Assembly (NCBI GenBank): GCA_021160705.1
Contig: JAGHBZ010000114.1
Location: 1-9,277, forward strand
Length of the DNA: 9,277 nt
Direction: 5' to 3'
Source of the DNA: Candidatus Sumerlaeota bacterium
GTDB lineage: Bacteria > Sumerlaeota > Sumerlaeia > MWCT01 > JAGHBZ01
The position numbers were made by a program, and so were the translations under genes. The notes under the pieces are model-generated. The model searched no databases. It was not told the DNA's origin and saw only the letters and a list, made by a program, of their open reading frames with translations. Numbering within the stretch: position 1 is the first letter of the stretch; each line of letters begins with the position of its first letter. Of the stretch, positions 4,749 to 9,277 are shown piece by piece.

Positions 4749-6682
4749 AGCAGTTTCTCCAGGGAATTAATGATACGTGCAGATTGCTGAAAGAGGCGGT
4801 TCATTTCTTCAGGAGTTGGATTGACTGAAGCGTAACGAGCAACGTCGCATTGTTCAAGAATTTCTTTAATCTGGCGGCAGAGTTCCTCTGGGACAGAATG
4901 GTTATTGAGCTCATTAATAGCCTCTTCAATAGTCAGACTGGCAGCGGGTTTATTAAGTTTATCAGCGATAAAACCCCGCATTGCCCTTGAGACCTCGGCA
5001 AAGAACTCATCAGGATTATTGTGTTTAAGGGCGTCTTTAGCCAGGCGCAACCGACGTGCGGCAACCCCTCTGGCATAGACTCTGCGAGCCAGTCCGCGGT
5101 CAGCTGCCAGACGTTGTTGACGCTGGCTGACCACAAGCGCCAGCACTACCGCAAGTGCAGGAAATAACTGGAGCAGCAATACCAGCCTGCTCATAAAAAT
5201 ATAGCCCGCTTTTCGTAAAGATCGCAGTTCTCCTGTATGTATGTAATTAATATCTCTGCCAACAGTCACAACGGTTTCCTGCTCCCCAGCGGAATTAACT
5301 CCACCAGGTTTAGTCCTTCTGGCTTCTGCGATGACAAGGGGTTGCTCTTTTTTCACTGCCGCAATGTTAAGTTGAATCGGCTCAACAGAGAGGCGCTGAT
5401 ATTGTTTTTTATCGGGGTTAAAGAGCACGTAATCCATTAGTCGAACGGTCAATTTACCCGGTCGTTTTGGACGGAGCACGAACTCAAACTCCTTTTCCCC
5501 GCCGAGAGTGCCGGCTACGGGAATGGTCTTACTTTTGCTCTTTGAGCTATAGACCTCAAAATCAGGAGTACTGGCTAACTTTGGCGGAGCAATACTATCC
5601 ACGTAACCGGTACCGGTAAATTTGAGTTTCAATGTTATAAGTTCATCTTCACGCGCAGTGGTTCTATCAACCGAGGACTGGAGGGTATAATCTCCCACCG
5701 TACCGGAGAAATCAGGCGGGGCAGGTTCAGGCAGGGGTTTTACACTGATAGTCACGGGTTGTGACGGCAGGATTGCCGGGACCCTGTTTCTATCAAATGG
5801 CGAAGAGAAAAATGGGTCATTAAAAAATGAGTCAAAGAAATCGTCATCAAACATACTGCGAGGTCTGGACCTACGTCTGCTCCGCAGATGAGTGGGGATT
5901 TCTACTTTGCAGGTCATTTTCAACGGGTCAAGCGAAAAATCGCCGGTCTTTGTGGGGATTAGTGCCAGAGACCGCACAAGCGCTACGTCATAGAGTCTGC
6001 CTTCCACACTTTTGCGGACAAATTTTAACCCTTGGGGTTCCTTAATCACCTGTTTGATGAAATCTTTATATTGAGGTTCAGGGAGAAGAAATTGCGGTGC
6101 AGCAATCTGCACGCCATCATCATATAAATAATAACTCAAAGTCACTGGCTGTCCAATATACGGTTCTGCTGGTGAGACCTCAGCCAACAAAAAGAGTCTT
6201 CCTGTGAGCCATCTATTAAGGCGCGGGTCATCAGTGGACGCAGAGATGACACCGAGTTTTGCCAGTTTTTGTGGAATCAGAGCAGAACTTTCTTTTACCA
6301 CCTCAATGGTCACTGAGTTGCTCTTATAGATTTTGCCCTCATACACCACTGATGCTGGTGGGATAGTAAATTTGCCAACAGCGGTCGGCTTGAGCACCGC
6401 ACCACTTACCAGACTGATTTCAAATGTCCCCATTGTTTGATAAATCTGCGTGGAGGTAGGCAAATACTGCAATACCACAAACCCGGGAAAATTCGGCAAC
6501 TGAGGCGTGGGCAACCCCTGTCTTGTGCCACTTACCTTGACGGTATACCGCACTGACTCGCTCAATGTAATCTTGTTATGGTCAACTTCCGCAGTGATTG
6601 TAAACGGTTGTGCGGCGAGATGTACTCTACTCCACCATAGAAACCCCAGTATAAAGCACACTATTTTGAAATTACATCTCAT
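4745..6682 (-). CDS. batD: BatD family protein (oxygen tolerance)
   Basis: An intact 645-residue envelope protein of the BatD family (usual length about 550-650). Seen: a signal peptide (1-24, ending HLAA before QPFTITAEVD); a long periplasmic part of beta-sandwich-like repeats (about 26-490), with PFxITAEVDxxKITLSESVRY at the start and GDYTLQSSVDRTTAREDELI (330-349) opening a later repeat; a Phe/Asp-rich insert, MFDDDFFDSFFNDPFF (277-292), common in BatD proteins; one membrane helix (about 496-518); and a helical cytoplasmic tail (519-645). BatD is known genetically from Bacteroides aerotolerance and spirochaete stress studies, where it sits with MoxR, BatA, BatB and BatE; none of MoxR, BatA or BatB is here. 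ATG 6682 fits the signal peptide, but no clear ribosome site precedes it. The gap from the phosphatase gene upstream is 61 bases; batE follows with a 4-base overlap. Confidence 0.9.
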   Translation of the reverse strand: MRCNFKIVCFILGFLWWSRVHLAAQPFTITAEVDHNKITLSESVRYTVKVSGTRQGLPTPQLPNFPGFVVLQYLPTSTQIYQTMGTFEISLVSGAVLKPTAVGKFTIPPASVVYEGKIYKSNSVTIEVVKESSALIPQKLAKLGVISASTDDPRLNRWLTGRLFLLAEVSPAEPYIGQPVTLSYYLYDDGVQIAAPQFLLPEPQYKDFIKQVIKEPQGLKFVRKSVEGRLYDVALVRSLALIPTKTGDFSLDPLKMTCKVEIPTHLRSRRRSRPRSMFDDDFFDSFFNDPFFSSPFDRNRVPAILPSQPVTISVKPLPEPAPPDFSGTVGDYTLQSSVDRTTAREDELITLKLKFTGTGYVDSIAPPKLASTPDFEVYSSKSKSKTIPVAGTLGGEKEFEFVLRPKRPGKLTVRLMDYVLFNPDKKQYQRLSVEPIQLNIAAVKKEQPLVIAEARRTKPGGVNSAGEQETVVTVGRDINYIHTGELRSLRKAGYIFMSRLVLLLQLFPALAVVLALVVSQRQQRLAADRGLARRVYARGVAARRLRLAKDALKHNNPDEFFAEVSRAMRGFIADKLNKPAASLTIEEAINELNNHSVPEELCRQIKEILEQCDVARYASVNPTPEEMNRLFQQSARIINSLEKLL

Positions 6683-6743
6683 TAAGTCTTGGATTTTTTG
6701 TGGAAAAATTGCAGAGGATATATTACCACGTAGAGGCGATGTA

Positions 6744-8411
6744 TTACAAGGATTTAATCACGACGAGCGTCATATCGTCAAATACCTCAGCCTCGCCGCG
6801 AAATTCATCAAGTTGGTGTAAAATAATATCCCGGAGCTCGGTGGCAGATTTAGTGCGATTCTCAGAGATAATCTTTTTCAGGCGTTCCAGACCAAAGAAG
6901 TTTCCTGCGACGTCCATAGTGTCCACCAGCCCGTCACTATAGATGACCAATACAGAGCCCGGCGGGAGTTTGACGACCTCTTTACGATATTCCGTATTCT
7001 CCATCAACCCCATAAAAAACCCACCCACACTGAGCGAGCGGACATTTCCCTGAGGGTCAAATAGTAAGGGGGGACAATGACCCGCATTGGTGTATTCAAA
7101 ACTTCGGGTGTGCGGGTTCAATACGCCATACACAAGAGTTATGAAAATATTTCCAGTCACATCGTGGCAGGTAAGAATATTAACCTTACTCACCACACTG
7201 GTCACCGATGCCCTTGGACGAGTGGACTCACTCTTTAAAAGTGCGCGAACCGTAGCAATTAAGATAGCTGCTGGCACACCTTTGCCTGACACATCACCCA
7301 CAGCAACCCCCCATTGCCCCTGTGGGAGCTCAAGAAAATCGTAGTAGTCGCCACCAACTTTTTTTGCAGGGATACTGGTTGCTGCCACCTCAAAGTTCTC
7401 AATCTCCGGGTCACTCCTTGGCAGGAGGTTCATCTGGATGGTTCGGGCAATCTCCAGCTCCTTCTCCAGTTTCGACTGCTCAACCAGTCGTTCATGCAAC
7501 CGGGCATTTACAATTGCCATTGCTGCTTGATTGCTTACACCTGTAAGCAATTCCAGCTCCTCCTGACCATAAGAAATCAAACGACTTCTGGTATCCACGT
7601 AAATAACTCCAAAGACTTCATTCTTAAAAACCAGAGGGGAACACATAGCAGAACGTATACGCTCCATTATGACGCTATCCACTTCCTTAAATCTTTGGTC
7701 GGAGGTAGCATCGCTCACCAGGATAGATACTTTCTCCTGTATGCACCGCTCTACTATGTGCTGGCTAATAGAAATCTCCTCTTCTTCACGTGTCTTTACC
7801 ACTCTGGGTACAAATTGCCCTGTCTTTTCGTCCTTGAGCAAAATACAGCCCCTGTCTGGCTGAATTACATTAAAAAGTATCTCCATAATTTTATTCAGCA
7901 ACGTATTGACGTCTAAAATACTACATATGGTCTCGCCGACCTGGTAAAGTATCTCCAGCCGATGAGTGGAGTCCTTCAATAGCTCGGTGGTTGAGCTATC
8001 CACTTTGTAACTGAGTTCAGGTTTGGAAAGCACAGAGATAGCCTGTTTTTCCTCGCCCCACTCTGGCTCTGAGACTAATCGCACTGAACGAGTAGTCGTG
8101 TCTCTCTCTTCTTCCTCCTTAGCCTCAATCTCAAAATACATCACGGTATCACCAATTCGAATCTTATCGTTGTTTTGTAAAGTATAAGGCTCTGTAATCA
8201 ATTGGTCATTAATATATGTACCATTCTTGCTCCCTAAATCTCTCAGGATATACTGGTTGTTCATTCGCTGAATCTCGGTATGAAATCGTGATACTTTTCG
8301 GTCGATTATCTGGATGGAATTGGATGGACTGCGTCCAAGAGTAGTAATGTCCTCAGTGAGTGGATAAACCATTCCGCTGTCTATTCCAGAGTCTATTACT
8401 AACCGAGCCAT
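6744..8411 (-). CDS. FHA-GAF-PP2C (SpoIIE-type) serine phosphatase
   Basis: An intact 555-residue cytoplasmic signalling protein with three domains. The FHA domain (about 1-95) reads phosphothreonine peptides; its binding residues are present: G26-R27, S41-R42-x-H44 and N63-G64-T65. A GAF sensor domain (about 150-308) follows an acidic linker (97-148), then a short coiled-coil link (LHERLVEQSKLEKELEIART). The C-terminal SpoIIE-type PP2C domain (about 338-555) keeps its metal-binding motifs: GGDYYDF (353-359, D355), VGDVSGKGVPAA (371-382, D373), NAGHCPP (442-448), YSDGLVD (D493) and FDDMT (D545, D546). Such enzymes remove phosphate from Ser/Thr, often on anti-anti-sigma partners, but no STAS protein, anti-sigma factor or kinase is in the window. 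ATG 8411 lies about 26 bases after the predicted transcription start; the ribosome site is weak. BatD follows 61 bases downstream, suggesting one transcript and a shared envelope-stress role (inference). Confidence 0.93.
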   Translation of the reverse strand: MARLVIDSGIDSGMVYPLTEDITTLGRSPSNSIQIIDRKVSRFHTEIQRMNNQYILRDLGSKNGTYINDQLITEPYTLQNNDKIRIGDTVMYFEIEAKEEEERDTTTRSVRLVSEPEWGEEKQAISVLSKPELSYKVDSSTTELLKDSTHRLEILYQVGETICSILDVNTLLNKIMEILFNVIQPDRGCILLKDEKTGQFVPRVVKTREEEEISISQHIVERCIQEKVSILVSDATSDQRFKEVDSVIMERIRSAMCSPLVFKNEVFGVIYVDTRSRLISYGQEELELLTGVSNQAAMAIVNARLHERLVEQSKLEKELEIARTIQMNLLPRSDPEIENFEVAATSIPAKKVGGDYYDFLELPQGQWGVAVGDVSGKGVPAAILIATVRALLKSESTRPRASVTSVVSKVNILTCHDVTGNIFITLVYGVLNPHTRSFEYTNAGHCPPLLFDPQGNVRSLSVGGFFMGLMENTEYRKEVVKLPPGSVLVIYSDGLVDTMDVAGNFFGLERLKKIISENRTKSATELRDIILHQLDEFRGEAEVFDDMTLVVIKSL

Positions 8412-8443
8412 TCTATTTTTTCGTCTCTATTTAATTTTATATT

Positions 8444-8473
8444 GTTATAAAGTAAATGTATTCTTTGAGTCAA
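8444..8473 (-). promoter_or_regulatory. Sigma70-type promoter before the FHA-GAF-PP2C gene
   Basis: On the - strand, TTGACT (-35; 8468-8473) is followed by 18 bases and TATAAC (-10; 8444-8449), each five of six matches to consensus. The expected start is near 8437, leaving a leader of about 26 AT-rich bases. It lies between the TPR gene stop (8512) and ATG 8411, so the phosphatase-batD-batE unit can be transcribed on its own. Confidence 0.5.
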
Positions 8474-8511
8474 GGGCAATCCCGGGACCCCTGATTCCCT
8501 ATCTCCCGATG

Positions 8512-9177
8512 TTATGACTGAGAGATAAGGGTATCAGAGGTAAGTAACTTCTGCTCAATCTCCTTCCAGTATTTCTCTAATTTTTTCCTGAATCTTTTAT
8601 CGTGTGCAATAACCTGAAAATGCCGTGCAGCACGCTGGTAATCACCCCGAAGTAAATAATCTTCTCCTATATAGAAATTCGCATACGGGTCTCGTTTATT
8701 GGTCTCTAATTCACGTCTGAAATACTCCAGTGCACGAGTCCTATCATTTTTCTTTAAATAGCACAGAGCCAGTTTTGAATTAATCCCCGCAATCTTGGAA
8801 GTGTGCTCAAGAAGACGTTGATAATGGAATATCGCACGCTCGTAATCACCCATTGCAAAATATGTATTCCCCATTTCCAGGTTTACCGTGTCACTATTCG
8901 GGGCTATCTTAAACAGCTTTAAATAGTGTTTGATTGCTTTATCATAATGGTGTTCTTTTGCAGCTTTTCTGGCAGCTGCAGTGTGATGGGCAATGTAATA
9001 ATTGTCTTTCATTAACACAATGATACACGCTTCAATTATAAGAAACATCACAATCAGACGGAAAGGTGTAAAAATCTCGGCAGCAGAGACAGCCTCACCC
9101 TTAACCCCCTTGCCCACCTGCTTTGATGGCTGAGTCTGTTTTCTTCCGATACTTTTTTTCTTCTTATCTTTTGCCAT
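8512..9177 (-). CDS. Membrane-anchored TPR protein
   Basis: An intact 221-residue protein that I cannot assign to a named family. Seen: a highly basic cytoplasmic N-terminus (MAKDKKKKSIGRKQ, 1-14), one membrane helix (about 39-56, FRLIVMFLIIEACIIVLM), then about four TPR-like repeats (64-197) with GNTYFAMGDYERAIFHYQRL (103-122) and IGEDYLLRGDYQRAARHFQV (170-189) as the clearest, and a polar tail. By the positive-inside rule the TPR part should lie outside the cytoplasm (periplasm), where it could scaffold partners such as BatD/BatE. ATG 9177 has only a weak ribosome site. A TTGACT (9234-9239) upstream has a poor GTTAAT at 17 bases. It is followed after 100 bases by the FHA-GAF-PP2C gene in the same direction. 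A link to the Bat proteins is inferred from position and from the shared TPR fold with BatE. Confidence 0.75.
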   Translation of the reverse strand: MAKDKKKKSIGRKQTQPSKQVGKGVKGEAVSAAEIFTPFRLIVMFLIIEACIIVLMKDNYYIAHHTAAARKAAKEHHYDKAIKHYLKLFKIAPNSDTVNLEMGNTYFAMGDYERAIFHYQRLLEHTSKIAGINSKLALCYLKKNDRTRALEYFRRELETNKRDPYANFYIGEDYLLRGDYQRAARHFQVIAHDKRFRKKLEKYWKEIEQKLLTSDTLISQS

Positions 9178-9277
9178 AGTGACTCGGTTTGTGTATTCTT
9201 AAAATATTACATTAACTTAACAAAAATATCTTAAGTCAACTGTAAATGAAAAATCAATCAGGAATACTGATATATAC

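Noticed and set aside
7314..7916. 200-codon open frame on the + strand
   Set aside because: Entirely antisense to the GAF/PP2C part of the phosphatase gene, whose motifs are unambiguous.
8480..8487. Palindrome TCCCGGGA after the TPR gene as a terminator or operator
   Set aside because: An eight-base palindrome with no loop and no T-run; the G/C-rich patch around it forms no clear stem-loop.

Overview
The window looks like a piece of chromosome from an uncultivated, mesophilic-looking bacterium of moderate to low GC. The genes are bacterial in style: Shine-Dalgarno sites before several starts, sigma70-like promoters, a LexA repressor and Bat aerotolerance proteins. I cannot place it in a phylum from sequence alone. 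Bat proteins beside FHA/GAF/PP2C regulators occur in many Gram-negative-type lineages and candidate phyla.

Left edge (1-356, + strand): the C-terminal end of a signal peptidase I-like (S26) protein that runs in from outside the window. A gene-free, AT-rich stretch follows (357-792), with one clear imperfect hairpin and a possible promoter.

Accessory block (793-2307, all - strand): an intact RelE/ParE-type toxin and antitoxin pair with overlapping genes and a near-consensus promoter; a short unidentified coding region that appears to be broken by a frameshift; an intact MNT nucleotidyltransferase; and, immediately upstream of it and overlapping its start, a HEPN gene broken by three frameshifts. 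The MNT gene is therefore probably an orphan antitoxin left from a decayed HEPN/MNT module. The stretch 2308-2698 holds no convincing gene.

lexA unit (2699-3874, + strand): lexA with its self-cleavage site and Ser/Lys dyad intact, followed 51 bases later by a short GNAT protein of the stand-alone ArgA (N-acetylglutamate synthase) type.

Bat/signalling block (3965-9177, - strand). In transcription order: a membrane-anchored TPR protein, a cytoplasmic FHA-GAF-PP2C (SpoIIE-type) phosphatase with its own promoter, BatD, and BatE. BatD and BatE overlap by four bases. BatE has one frameshift inside its first TPR repeat. The usual Bat partners (MoxR ATPase, DUF58 protein, BatA, BatB) are not in the window. 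The arrangement suggests that a phosphopeptide-reading phosphatase and two TPR proteins act with the membrane-anchored BatD, but this is inferred only from gene order.

The intact genes read cleanly. The likely indels are concentrated at 1369-2307 plus one in batE, so the main open question is real gene decay versus assembly error.
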